Positions 1 through 7,501 of a stretch of 16,635 nt of DNA are shown one piece after another. How positions within the stretch are numbered: position 1 is the first letter of the stretch; each line of letters starts with the position of its first letter. The translations under genes were made by a program, and so were the position numbers. Origin of the DNA: Eubacteriales bacterium. GTDB lineage: Bacteria; Bacillota; Clostridia; Oscillospirales; Oscillospiraceae. The stretch spans positions 1-16,635 of the forward strand of contig JAUMXS010000016.1 in assembly GCA_030528965.1 (NCBI GenBank), written 5' to 3'. A model generated the notes under the pieces. It worked only from the letters and a program-made list of their open reading frames with translations, did no database searches and was not told the DNA's origin.

Positions 1-1000
1 AGGGATCGTGCCGACCTTTGATCTCTAAAACCGTCTCCTGCATATGATCAAGATCCACGCTCCTCTGCGGTTTTGCGATCGAGGGCGTCGGCTTGAACGC
101 CGCGCGGAATACCACCGGCATGCCCGTGCTCAGTCCGCCCAGAATGCCTCCGCAGTGGTTCGTTTCCGTCTCTACTTTTCCGTCCCGCAGTACAAAGGGA
201 TCGTTGTTCTCCGTGCCGCGCATTCTCGCTGCCGCAAAGCCTGCGCCGAATTCCACGCCCTTGACCGCCGGGATCCCGAACATCGCCTGCGCAAGCCGCC
301 CCTCTATGCCGTCAAACATCGGGCCGCCCACGCCGGCTTTCAGTCCGATCACCGCGCATTCCAGGATCCCGCCCACGGAATCTCCCTCCGCGGCCGCCCG
401 GAGGATCGCCTCCCGCATCCGTTCTCCTGCGTCAGCGTTCAGCACCGGCAGATCCCTTGACGCCGCGAGGGCAAACAGTTCCCTGTCGGGATGCAGCGGA
501 AACGCCTCATCGCACTCCCCGGCAATTTCCAGAACGTGCGAGCCGATGTACACTCCGCGCCGTGCCAGGATCTGCAGCGCAATACCGCCCACAATACAGA
601 GGGGAGCCGTAAGCCGGCCGGAAAAATGCCCTCCACCGCGCAGATCCACGGCGGTTCCCCATTTCTGCCATGCCGTGAAATCCGCGTGCCCCGGCCTCGG
701 AATGCGCACAGCCTGCGCATAATCCTCCGAGTGCGCGTCACGGTTTTTTATCACCGCACATAACGGCGCACCGCAGAGCACGCCGTTTTCCAGTCCGGAC
801 AGAAAAACAGGTTTATCGTCCTCCCGCCGTGCCGTCGAAAGAGGATTTCGTCCCGGTCTCCGCCGGGCGAGAAACGCCGTCAGTTCCTCCATATCCACCG
901 GCTCACCGGCAGGCAGGTCCTCGGCGGTTATGCCGATCGCCCGACCGTGGGACTGTCCGAATACCGTTATATGAAGCCTTTTTCCGAATTCAGACGACAT
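1..1000 (-). CDS. aroC: Chorismate synthase, 3' end cut by the window edge
   Basis: Converts 5-enolpyruvylshikimate-3-phosphate to chorismate using reduced FMN, the last step of the shikimate pathway, in the cytosol. About 333 residues are visible; the family is usually about 350-390, so only a short C-terminal piece is missing. Seen: the N-terminal FGQSHG motif (residues 14-19), RPGHADFT with the conserved His, the Firmicute-type signature GGGHFSGR, and at the window edge KGRHDP, the conserved C-terminal motif. The ATG at 1000-998 is chosen because a strong GGGAGGAAAG lies just upstream. The start overlaps the end of aroA by 11 bases, so translation is probably coupled. It is the last visible gene of the aroF-aroB-aroA-aroC operon; more genes may follow beyond position 1. 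Identification is secure. Confidence 0.97.
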   Translation of the reverse strand, partial: MSSEFGKRLHITVFGQSHGRAIGITAEDLPAGEPVDMEELTAFLARRRPGRNPLSTARREDDKPVFLSGLENGVLCGAPLCAVIKNRDAHSEDYAQAVRIPRPGHADFTAWQKWGTAVDLRGGGHFSGRLTAPLCIVGGIALQILARRGVYIGSHVLEIAGECDEAFPLHPDRELFALAASRDLPVLNADAGERMREAILRAAAEGDSVGGILECAVIGLKAGVGGPMFDGIEGRLAQAMFGIPAVKGVEFGAGFAAARMRGTENNDPFVLRDGKVETETNHCGGILGGLSTGMPVVFRAAFKPTPSIAKPQRSVDLDHMQETVLEIKGRHDP

Positions 1001-2258
1001 GACTCTTTCCTCCCATTTTCGCGAAATCCTCAAAAAATCCCGGATAGGATTTCTCTACCGCCCCGGCATCCCGGATGCAGACATCCCCAAGGCACCGCAC
1101 GGACGCCACGGCCGCCGCCATGGCGATCCTGTGGTCATGGTAACTCGACACCGTTCCGCCCAGAAGCTTTCCGCCCCGGATCAGAAGCCCGTCCGTCGTT
1201 TCCTCCGCACAGCCTCCCAGACCGTTCACCAATGCCGCCGTGGAAACAAGGCGGTCACTCTCCTTGAGCCGCAGGCGCGCAGCGCCCGTGAAGCGGGTCA
1301 TCCCTTCCGCACAGGCGGCCAGCACCGCCAGCACCGGCAGCAGATCGGGCGCGTCGCTGAGATCGGCTTCGATCCCATGCAGTGTTCCGCCCCGGACCGT
1401 GATCCCGCCGGTTTCATCGCTTTCCACCGCAGCGCCAAAGCGCCGCAGCAGCTCGAGCATCACCCGGTCGCCCTGTGTGGAGTTCTCACTCAGGCCCGTT
1501 ACCGTGACGCCCGCACCGCCCAAAGCGCCCGCCGCCAGAAAAAAGGCTCCATTCGACCAGTCACCGTCCGCCCGGAGCGTCCCCGGCGAACGAAAACACT
1601 GCGGCGCCGGGACCGTATAGCCCTGCTGCGTGCTCCGGACATCCACGCCGAATTTCCGCAGGACCGCCAGCGTGATATCCACATACGAAGCCGACTCCAG
1701 CGCGGTTTCCAGCCCGATCTCACTTTCTCCCTCCAGCAGCGGCAGCGCCAGAAGAAGTCCTGTCACATACTGGGAACTGACGTTCCCCGGGAGCGTATAG
1801 CGTCCGGGCCGCAGACGGCCCGTTATTTCAAACGGCAGTTTCGGCGAGGAAAACTCTATGCCGCCGCGCTCCAGCGCCGTTACAAGTTCTCCCAAAGGAC
1901 GCTCCGCAAGCCGTCCTTCTCCATAAAATCTGCCGCCGCGTCCCAACGCTGCGGCAAGAGGCAGGACAAAACGAAGCGTCGAGCCGCTCTCGCGGCAGTA
2001 AAACACCGGAGTCTCCAAGCTCTTTTCCCGGCAGGATATCGGCGTGATGCACACACCGTCCCCGCGGCGCTCGATTTTCGCCCCAAGGGCCGATGCGCAG
2101 TCCAGCGTCGCTTCCACGTCCTTGGCCCCGGATCGGAACAGCAGCGTGACCGGCGCATCCGCCAGCGCGGCACAGAGTATCAGCCGGTGCAGCTCCGACT
2201 TGGAGGCGATCGCCTCCATGCGGCCGCTCAGCATCCCCGGCTCTATCCTCCTGTCCAT
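990..2258 (-). CDS. aroA: 3-phosphoshikimate 1-carboxyvinyltransferase (EPSP synthase)
   Basis: Joins shikimate-3-phosphate and phosphoenolpyruvate to give EPSP, the substrate of the following aroC product. Seen in the 422-residue protein: the substrate-binding SKSELHR segment (K20, S21, R25), CRESGSTLRF (88-97), SSQYVTGLLLALP (161-173), GDWSNGAFF (232-240), the catalytic DAPDLLP region (D305), LKESDRL (331-337) and DHRIAMA (375-381). The frame stays open 77 codons upstream, but that part overlaps aroB and has no family similarity. The ATG at 2258 follows GGAACGGAGG and leaves a 2-base gap after the aroB stop, so it is preferred. The residue after the conserved Arg of the PEP-site loop is Phe (F97), where E. 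coli AroA has Pro101; as far as I recall this is usual for clostridial forms. Confidence 0.97.
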   Translation of the reverse strand: MDRRIEPGMLSGRMEAIASKSELHRLILCAALADAPVTLLFRSGAKDVEATLDCASALGAKIERRGDGVCITPISCREKSLETPVFYCRESGSTLRFVLPLAAALGRGGRFYGEGRLAERPLGELVTALERGGIEFSSPKLPFEITGRLRPGRYTLPGNVSSQYVTGLLLALPLLEGESEIGLETALESASYVDITLAVLRKFGVDVRSTQQGYTVPAPQCFRSPGTLRADGDWSNGAFFLAAGALGGAGVTVTGLSENSTQGDRVMLELLRRFGAAVESDETGGITVRGGTLHGIEADLSDAPDLLPVLAVLAACAEGMTRFTGAARLRLKESDRLVSTAALVNGLGGCAEETTDGLLIRGGKLLGGTVSSYHDHRIAMAAAVASVRCLGDVCIRDAGAVEKSYPGFFEDFAKMGGKSHVV

Positions 2259-2260
2259 AC

Positions 2261-3346
2261 CTACGCCTCCGTTCCCTTCGCAAAAATCGCTGTCAGCTCT
2301 GCCGCCGGCACCTTTTCCAGCCGACAGCCGCCGATTTCCCCGGGGATGATCAGCGTTATACTGTCCCCATGACGTTTCTTGTCGGCCAGCGCAGCCTCGG
2401 CCAGCGCCGCCGCCGTATATCCGCAATCCAGCGGAAGTCCGCTGGCTTTCAGCGTGTTCAATATCCTCTTTGCCGTATCTTCGCTGCATTGTCCGGCACG
2501 GGCCGCACTGCGCGTGATGATCGCAAGCCCCATGGAAACGGCCAGCCCATGCGGTATCTCATATCCGCTGCAGCACTCGATGGCGTGTCCCGCCGTGTGG
2601 CCCAGATTGAGGAGCTTTCGCTCGCCCTGTTCCCGTTCGTCCCGTTCCACAACGCCGCTCTTATACCGTACACAGCGCGTGATCATCCATACGGGATCCG
2701 TCTCCTCGCCGCTTTCCAGCTTCTCAAACAGTTCTCCGCCGGAGAGTACCGCGGTTTTGACCACTTCCGCCATGCCGTTTTTCCATTCCACTTCCGGAAG
2801 CGTCCGCAGACAGTCCGCGTCGCATATCACCATAGAAGGCTGATGAAACACGCCGACCAGATTCTTCCCCGTCGGCAGATCCACCGCCGTCTTTCCGCCT
2901 ACCGACGAATCCACCGCCGCTAGCAGCGTCGTCGGCATCTGCACATATCGGACACCGCGCATATAGCAGCCTGCCGCGAAACCCGTCATGTCTCCGACCA
3001 CACCGCCGCCCAGTGCAACGGCCACGTCGCCGCGGTCCAGACCGTTTTCCGCGAAGAATCTCACGATCTCCCCGAATGTGTCGAGTGTTTTGTGTTCTTC
3101 CCCAGCCGGGATCACATGACTGCAAACAGAGATCCCTGCCATCCGGAGCGATACCATGAGCGGCTCCAGCCACAGCTGTGCAACATTCGAATCCGTCACG
3201 ACCGCGACCTTCGCTTTTCCCACAAGCTCCCGGAGAAGCGTTCCGCTCTCCGCAAGCAGACCGCGGCCGGTCAGCACGTCATAGCCTTCGCCCACCTTGA
3301 CGCGGATCACTTCCCTCGGCCCCGGGCTGATCCCCACGGCACTCAT
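2261..3346 (-). CDS. aroB: 3-dehydroquinate synthase
   Basis: Cyclises DAHP to 3-dehydroquinate, the second shikimate step, using NAD and a divalent metal (usually Zn or Co). The 361 residues match the usual length. Seen: AGEEHKTL (81-88) in the NAD-binding part, the long GGGVVGDMTGF (113-123) to PTTLLAAVDSSVGGK block, and the expected metal ligands E194 (in GMAEVVK), H250 (in NLGHTAGH) and H266 (in IPHG). The ATG at 3346 overlaps the aroF stop as ATGA, and GAGGAGG stands upstream inside aroF, so translational coupling is likely. Its product feeds the dehydratase and shikimate dehydrogenase steps, whose genes are not in this window. Confidence 0.97.
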   Translation of the reverse strand: MSAVGISPGPREVIRVKVGEGYDVLTGRGLLAESGTLLRELVGKAKVAVVTDSNVAQLWLEPLMVSLRMAGISVCSHVIPAGEEHKTLDTFGEIVRFFAENGLDRGDVAVALGGGVVGDMTGFAAGCYMRGVRYVQMPTTLLAAVDSSVGGKTAVDLPTGKNLVGVFHQPSMVICDADCLRTLPEVEWKNGMAEVVKTAVLSGGELFEKLESGEETDPVWMITRCVRYKSGVVERDEREQGERKLLNLGHTAGHAIECCSGYEIPHGLAVSMGLAIITRSAARAGQCSEDTAKRILNTLKASGLPLDCGYTAAALAEAALADKKRHGDSITLIIPGEIGGCRLEKVPAAELTAIFAKGTEA

Positions 3347-4362
3347 TCCGTGACCTCCTCGCTGTGCGTCACTTGGTGCAGCGCACGCAGGCGCGGCGCC
3401 AGTCTGGCAAACAGGTCCGGCTTGATCGACTGACTGCCGTCACACAGCGCCTTGGCCGGGTCGTTGTGTACCTCGATCATCAGACCGTCAGCGCCGGCCG
3501 CCACCGCCGCCATCGCCATCGACGGGATCAGCGCGACCTTGCCCGTGCCGTGGCTCGGGTCCACGATCACCGGCAGGTGGCTGAGATGTTTAAGAGCCGG
3601 CACCGCCGTGATGTCCAGCGTATTGCGCGAATATGTTTCAAATGTCCGGATGCCCCGTTCGCACAGAATAATGTTCTCGTTGCCGCCGCTCATAATGTAT
3701 TCCGCACTCATCAGCAGCTCTTCATAGGTCGCCGACATGCCGCGCTTCAGAAGCACCGGCTTCTTCTGATGGCCCAGTTCCTTCAGCAAATTGAAATTCT
3801 GCATGTTCCGCGCGCCGACCTGAATGATGTCCACATCATCGAACAGCTCGAGCTGGGACAGCTCCATCAGCTCTGTAACGATGGGAAGGCCCGTGGCCTG
3901 TTTCGCAAGACTCAGAAGCCGCAGAGCTTCCGCTCCGTAGCCCTGGAAAGAATACGGCGAACTGCGCGGCTTGAACGCACCGCCGCGGAGGATCGTAGCG
4001 CCGCTTTCTTTCACCGCCTGCGCCACCGCGATGATCTGTTCCTCACTCTCAACGGAGCAGGGCCCCGCCATGATCGTCAGCGTTCCGCCGCCGATCTGCG
4101 TATTGCCGACCCGGATCACCGTGTCCTCCGACGCAAACTTGCGGTTCGCCTTCTTATAAGGTTCCTGGATCCGCTTTACGCCGTCCACTATATCCAGCGC
4201 CTGGATCAGATCCATGTCGATCTTCGACGTATCACCTATCAGGCCCAGCACCAGATGACTGACACCGTCATTCCGGTGTACCGAAAGTCCCTTCGACTCC
4301 AGCCAGTTGATCAGATTCGCCAGCTGTTCTTTTTCCGGATCCTTTTTCAAAATGATAACCAT
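3343..4362 (-). CDS. aroF: 3-deoxy-7-phosphoheptulonate (DAHP) synthase, type I-beta with N-terminal regulatory domain
   Basis: Condenses phosphoenolpyruvate and erythrose-4-phosphate, the committed step to aromatic amino acids. The 339 residues split into an N-terminal ferredoxin-like domain (about 1-68), typical of the Thermotoga-type I-beta enzymes and the likely feedback-inhibition site, and a TIM barrel. Seen in the barrel: MAGPCSVES with metal ligand C102, AFKPRSSPYSFQG (129-141) for PEP, GARN, LLKRG (K206), DPSHG (H271), MIEVH (E297) and CDGSQS (D308). No chorismate mutase domain is fused. The start has GGAGG at good spacing. First structural gene of the operon, lying 155 bases downstream of a Phe-rich leader peptide and a hairpin, which suggests control by aminoacyl-tRNA supply as well as allostery. 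It could equally be named aroG. Confidence 0.96.
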   Translation of the reverse strand: MVIILKKDPEKEQLANLINWLESKGLSVHRNDGVSHLVLGLIGDTSKIDMDLIQALDIVDGVKRIQEPYKKANRKFASEDTVIRVGNTQIGGGTLTIMAGPCSVESEEQIIAVAQAVKESGATILRGGAFKPRSSPYSFQGYGAEALRLLSLAKQATGLPIVTELMELSQLELFDDVDIIQVGARNMQNFNLLKELGHQKKPVLLKRGMSATYEELLMSAEYIMSGGNENIILCERGIRTFETYSRNTLDITAVPALKHLSHLPVIVDPSHGTGKVALIPSMAMAAVAAGADGLMIEVHNDPAKALCDGSQSIKPDLFARLAPRLRALHQVTHSEEVTE

Positions 4363-4440
4363 CGTCCGATTCCTCCATTTGTCCTTTTCTGTTCCCGGCC
4401 TGTCGGTTTTTCGTTTTCGCTCCGTTTATTTCGGATATGC

Positions 4441-4476
4441 AAAGAGGCCCGCAACCGTTTGGCTGCGGGCCTCTTT
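4441..4476 (-). terminator. Attenuator-type hairpin before aroF
   Basis: On the minus strand the arms AAAGAGGCCCGCAGCC and GGTTGCGGGCCTCTTT pair over 16 positions around an AAAC loop, with one G-U wobble. Read on the plus strand the wobble becomes an A-C mismatch, so the RNA fits better on the minus strand, toward aroF. The run of U after the stem is short on the minus strand (UUU then GCAU) and longer on the plus strand (TTTTTT), which weakens the case for efficient termination toward aroF. It lies 41 bases after the leader peptide stop and 78 bases before the aroF start, the expected place for an attenuator. Confidence 0.7.
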
Positions 4477-4528
4477 TTTCTCGCCTCAACGCCGCATCCG
4501 ACGCTTCGACCTCCGCTTCAACCAAACG
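4456..4528 (-). promoter_or_regulatory. Candidate antiterminator pairing
   Basis: The minus-strand RNA segment CGUUUGGUUG, covering the last leader codons and stop (4528-4519), can pair over 10 positions, one of them G-U, with CAGCCAAACG (4465-4456). The second segment is the top of the left arm plus the loop of the attenuator hairpin. The two structures exclude each other at the hairpin top. In the usual attenuation scheme a ribosome stalled on the Phe codons would favour this pairing and transcription would continue. The pairing is seen; the switch is inferred. Confidence 0.5.
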
Positions 4529-4601
4529 CAAATAGCCTTACCTTAAAAAAGGTAAAGCTGCCGATAAAGCTATAGTTGGTCGAGCGAAGCATCTTCTGCA
4601 T
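4518..4601 (-). CDS. Phe-rich leader peptide of the aro operon
   Basis: A 27-codon reading frame starting ATG CAG AAG ATG, with GAGAGGA five bases upstream, ending in TGA at 4520-4518. Residues 10-19 read YSFIGSFTFF and the last four are FAFG: six Phe and one Tyr in 17 residues (10-26), far above chance. Next come a GC-rich hairpin and then aroF. The arrangement matches the leader peptides of pheA-type attenuators, where uncharged tRNA-Phe stalls the ribosome and prevents terminator formation. The peptide itself probably has no function beyond being translated. An inner in-frame ATG three codons later is possible, but the first has the better ribosome binding site. The single Tyr codon could add tyrosine sensing. 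Confidence 0.78.
   Translation of the reverse strand: MQKMLRSTNYSFIGSFTFFKVRLFAFG
4538..4555 (-). promoter_or_regulatory. Hairpin inside the leader coding region
   Basis: TTACCTT, a four-base loop and AAGGTAA form a perfect 7-base-pair stem over the adjacent Phe-Phe codons of the leader. In known attenuators an early leader hairpin pauses RNA polymerase so that the ribosome can catch up; a ribosome on these codons would melt it. That role is inferred from position. Confidence 0.45.
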
Positions 4602-4724
4602 GGCGTCCTCTCAAAGCGTGCAGCATCAAATCGCTGCGGATTCTTTCTTTCTCTCATACAAAGGCGGCGATCCCGCCCCGGGCTGCCGTCGCATCAAGTC
4701 CCGGCAAATACATCCCTTATTCTT
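4602..4724 (-). other. Structured 5' untranslated region before the leader peptide
   Basis: No gene is seen here. If transcription starts near 4718, about 115 bases precede the leader peptide. Three short stems can form: GCAGC/GCTGC (4620-4637), GGCGG/CCGCC (4663-4677) and CCGGG/CCCGG (4678-4704). I found no T-box consensus (AGGGTGGNACCGCG) and no riboswitch core that I recognise. Confidence 0.4.
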
Positions 4725-4753
4725 TTTATACCACCTTGTTCCCCAAATTGGAA
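4725..4753 (-). promoter_or_regulatory. Possible promoter of the aro operon
   Basis: TATAAA at 4730-4725 on the minus strand, in an AT-rich stretch, with TTCCAA 17 bases upstream. The -10 box is good but the -35 box matches TTGACA at only three positions, so the exact start is uncertain. A TACAAT a little further upstream (near 4758) is a weaker alternative. Confidence 0.4.
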
Positions 4754-4834
4754 TTGTATTTTCTCACAATTTTCCCGTTTATCTTTCTACTTCCTCACAG
4801 CATTCCTCACAAGGCTTCACGGTTCGTGATCCTC

Positions 4835-4863
4835 TTGCGGAGCGTCGGGATTTCGTGTATAAT
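4835..4863 (+). promoter_or_regulatory. Sigma-A-type promoter of the recD2-gatD operon
   Basis: TTGCGG (4835-4840), a 17-base spacer and a perfect TATAAT (4858-4863). Transcription would start near 4870 and leave about 100 bases of untranslated leader. That leader contains a small CCGCC/GGCGG hairpin (4935-4949) just before the ribosome binding site of the first gene. It diverges from the aro operon promoter. Confidence 0.75.
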
Positions 4864-4971
4864 AGTATGTCTTGATCCGATCCGCCTGTTTTGTGACACG
4901 ATGCGCCTCCGGGGCATAGAATATTCCGAAAAGACCGCCTTTCCGGCGGAGAATCGGAGGCCTTGTGTTTT

Positions 4972-5286
4972 ATGTGGAAAATTTTGCTGGCTCTCGGCAT
5001 CGCCGCCTGTGTCTTTACCTTTATCTGGCTGCTGCGCGATGTGCTGCTTACCCCCGTTCCTCTGGGGAAAAATATCCGGCTTTCTGTCGTCCTGCGCGTT
5101 GACGGAGCCGCTCCCAACCTCGACCGCACCGTGGATGCCCTCCTTTGGCTCATCGCCGACGGCGTCCTCCCTGCCGATATCGTTATCAAAGACCTTGGTA
5201 TGGACTCCGAAACCCGTACCATCGCCAATCTTCTGGCCAGAAACAACGAAAGAGTGACAGTATGGACGAAACTCAAAAATCCCTGA
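4972..5286 (+). CDS. Small membrane-anchored protein, function unknown
   Basis: 104 residues. Residues 4-22 form one hydrophobic segment, probably an N-terminal membrane anchor. The rest is soluble, and the pattern IRLSVVLRV ... ADIVIKDLGMDSETRTIANLL ... RVTVW loosely recalls the first half of a GT-A (family 2) glycosyltransferase fold: a strand, a helix, then a strand ending in an acidic loop. No DXD motif or catalytic half is present, so it is not an active glycosyltransferase. The ATG at 4972 has CGGAGG 11 bases upstream; an in-frame TTG at 4963 would be too close to it. The gene overlaps recD2 by 25 bases and is first after the promoter at 4858, so it is very probably real and co-translated with recD2. 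I do not recognise the family. Confidence 0.75.
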   Translation: MWKILLALGIAACVFTFIWLLRDVLLTPVPLGKNIRLSVVLRVDGAAPNLDRTVDALLWLIADGVLPADIVIKDLGMDSETRTIANLLARNNERVTVWTKLKNP

Positions 5287-7490
5287 ATGGCACCGTACAG
5301 GCCGTCCTCTTCCAAAATGAGGAAAACGGCTATACTGTCCTGCGCCTTGAAAACGATGACGGGGATCCCGTCACCGTGGTCGGCTGTCTTCCTTTCGCCT
5401 CTCCCGGCGAACTGCTGTCCCTGCAGGGCGCTTGGGAACATCATCCCTCCCATGGCCTGCAGTTTCATGCGCAGGTCGTCCGCCGCAGTCTCCCCGTCGG
5501 TGAAAAGGCCATTTATGATTACCTCGCCTCCCGCACCATCAAGGGTATCGGACCTGCCACCGCCTCTCTCCTCGTTTCCCGTTTCGGCTCCCATACTCTC
5601 GAGATCCTCGCCGATCACCCCGAAAAACTCCGCGATATCCGCGGAATCGGTGAGCGGAAAGCCCGTGAGATCTCCGAAGCCTTCCGCAGACAGGCCGGCC
5701 TGCGGCTCCTTATGGAGTTCCTCTGCAGCCACGGCCTTCGTCCCGAATATGCCATGCGCCTCTATAAGCTCTATGGTGACGGCGCCATGAATCTCCTGCG
5801 TCAGAATCCCTATCTGCTCTCCTCCGACCGCATCGGCGCCGCCTTCAGTGAGGCCGACGCCCTTGCTCTCGATCTCGGTTTTGACGGCGACAGCCCGGAA
5901 CGTATCGCCGCCGCTGTCATCTTTGAAATGCAGTATAACCTCCGCAACGGTCACAGCTTTCTCCCCAAGGACAAGCTTATCGCCGCTTCCGCCCAGCTCA
6001 TCGGCGTTACGGAAGATGCCGCCGCGGAGTGTCTCGATATCCTCATCGACTCCGGCGAAGTGATCTGCGACAGCGTCGCCGGTGTGCACGCCTGTTATCT
6101 TGACCGCCTCTATGAGGCCGAATGCTTCGTCGCGGAACGCCTGCGCGATATGGCCGAAACCCGTCTGCGCTGTTCCGTCGATCCCGACGAGGCCGCCGAC
6201 CGCCTCGAAAGGCTCTACGGGCTGCGCTATGCTCCCCTGCAGCGCGAGGCCCTGCGTCTCGCCGCCGATCGGCAGCTCCTCGTTCTCACCGGCGGCCCCG
6301 GCACCGGTAAAACCACGATCGTCCGTGCCCTTCTGTCCATTTTTGACCGGATGGGCCTTGAGTGCTTCCTTGCCGCGCCCACCGGCCGCGCCGCCCGGCG
6401 CATGACCGAACTCACCGGCCGCGAAGCCGCCACCATTCACCGTCTCCTCGGCGCCTCCCATGCCGCCGACGGAGATGAACCCGTCTTTCGCCGGGATGAA
6501 AATGACCCCCTCGAATGTCAGGCGCTGATCCTGGACGAGGCCTCTATGGTGGATATTTTCCTCATGCGTGCCCTCCTCGCCGCCCTGCCGCCCAACGCCC
6601 GGCTCATCCTCGTCGGCGACGCCGACCAGCTGCCCAGCGTCGGCCCCGGCTATGTCCTCGGCGATATTCTGCGCTCCGGGATCGTCGCTTCCGTCCGCCT
6701 CACCGAAATTTTCCGTCAGGGCGCCGAAAGCCGTATCATCCGCAGTGCCCACGCCATCAACCACGGACAGCACCCCAATCTTCGTGAAAATACCGGCGAT
6801 TTCTTCCTCCTGAACCGAACAGACAGTGCGCGGGCTTCCGATACCGTCATCGAACTCTGCAGCACCCGCCTGCCCAACAACATGGGCATACCGCCCATGG
6901 ATATTCAGGTGCTCTGCCCCACGCGTCTCTATGATACCGGGTCCACCGCCCTCTGCCGCCGCCTGCAGGCCGCTCTCAATCCCCCCTCCCCGCACAAAAA
7001 AGAAAAAGTCTTCGGCGAAACGATCTTCCGCGAGGGCGACCGCGTGATGCAAATCAAAAACAACTATGATATATTGTGGTACCGCGTTCTCCCCCTCGGT
7101 GCGCCCACCGAAGGAAGCGCCGCCGGTTCCGGTGTCTATAACGGCGACGTCGGGCAGATCGCCCGTATCGACCCCGAAAACGAACTGCTCTGGGTCTGCT
7201 ATGACGACCGTTGGGCCGCTTACGACTACGAACAGCTCTGTGAACTGGAACCTGCCTATGCCATGACCGTCCATAAAAGTCAGGGCAGCGAATACCGCGC
7301 CGTCATCCTTGTCATCGGCCGCGGCTCCCCGCGGCTCATGACCCGCGGTCTGCTCTATACCGCCGTTACCCGCGCCAGAGAACTGCTTATCATCGTCGGA
7401 GATGAGGATTCCGCCCATCTTATGATCGATAATCACAGCCCGACCCGGCGCTACAGCGGTCTGCGCGCCCGGCTCAACGGGGAATGCTGA
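5262..7490 (+). CDS. recD2: RecD2-type ATP-dependent 5'-3' DNA helicase
   Basis: Superfamily 1B helicase acting on DNA ends, gaps and replication forks; the RecBC-independent RecD of Firmicutes and Deinococcus. The 742 residues match the family. Seen in order: an N-terminal OB-like region, helix-hairpin-helix segments (IKGIGPATAS near 93-102, DIRGIGERKA near 125-134), Walker A GGPGTGKTT (344-352, K350), motif Ia APTGRAARR, Walker B LDEASMVD (424-431), motif III VGDADQLPSVGPG (451-463), motif IV near FRQG (484-487), GDVGQI (628-633), TVHKSQGSEY (669-678) and motif VI YTAVTRAR (699-706). The ATG at 5262 is chosen because homologues begin close to this point; the ribosome binding site (AAAGAG) is weak, and coupling to the overlapping upstream gene may help. 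comFC follows after 11 bases. Confidence 0.96.
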   Translation: MDETQKSLNGTVQAVLFQNEENGYTVLRLENDDGDPVTVVGCLPFASPGELLSLQGAWEHHPSHGLQFHAQVVRRSLPVGEKAIYDYLASRTIKGIGPATASLLVSRFGSHTLEILADHPEKLRDIRGIGERKAREISEAFRRQAGLRLLMEFLCSHGLRPEYAMRLYKLYGDGAMNLLRQNPYLLSSDRIGAAFSEADALALDLGFDGDSPERIAAAVIFEMQYNLRNGHSFLPKDKLIAASAQLIGVTEDAAAECLDILIDSGEVICDSVAGVHACYLDRLYEAECFVAERLRDMAETRLRCSVDPDEAADRLERLYGLRYAPLQREALRLAADRQLLVLTGGPGTGKTTIVRALLSIFDRMGLECFLAAPTGRAARRMTELTGREAATIHRLLGASHAADGDEPVFRRDENDPLECQALILDEASMVDIFLMRALLAALPPNARLILVGDADQLPSVGPGYVLGDILRSGIVASVRLTEIFRQGAESRIIRSAHAINHGQHPNLRENTGDFFLLNRTDSARASDTVIELCSTRLPNNMGIPPMDIQVLCPTRLYDTGSTALCRRLQAALNPPSPHKKEKVFGETIFREGDRVMQIKNNYDILWYRVLPLGAPTEGSAAGSGVYNGDVGQIARIDPENELLWVCYDDRWAAYDYEQLCELEPAYAMTVHKSQGSEYRAVILVIGRGSPRLMTRGLLYTAVTRARELLIIVGDEDSAHLMIDNHSPTRRYSGLRARLNGEC

Positions 7491-7501
7491 GGAACAAACA
7501 T

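Noticed and set aside
999..2372. A 457-codon open frame on the plus strand, opposite aroA
   Set aside because: Basic, Arg/Gln-rich translation with no recognisable domain, fully covered by the well-supported aroA.
4268..4531. An 87-codon minus-strand frame overlapping the start of aroF
   Set aside because: It runs through the attenuator hairpin and into aroF in another frame, with no good start site; the Phe-rich leader explains the region better.
4720..4740. AAGGTGGTA on the minus strand, considered as a T-box core
   Set aside because: The following CCGCG of the T-box consensus is missing, and the motif is far upstream of the hairpin rather than next to it.
4779..7436. An 885-codon open frame on the minus strand, opposite recD2
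   Set aside because: It is in exact codon register with recD2. Such a frame stays open when the sense gene avoids TTA, CTA and TCA codons, as these GC-rich genes do. The translation is Gly/Asp/Glu/Ala-rich without any domain, while recD2 has all helicase motifs.
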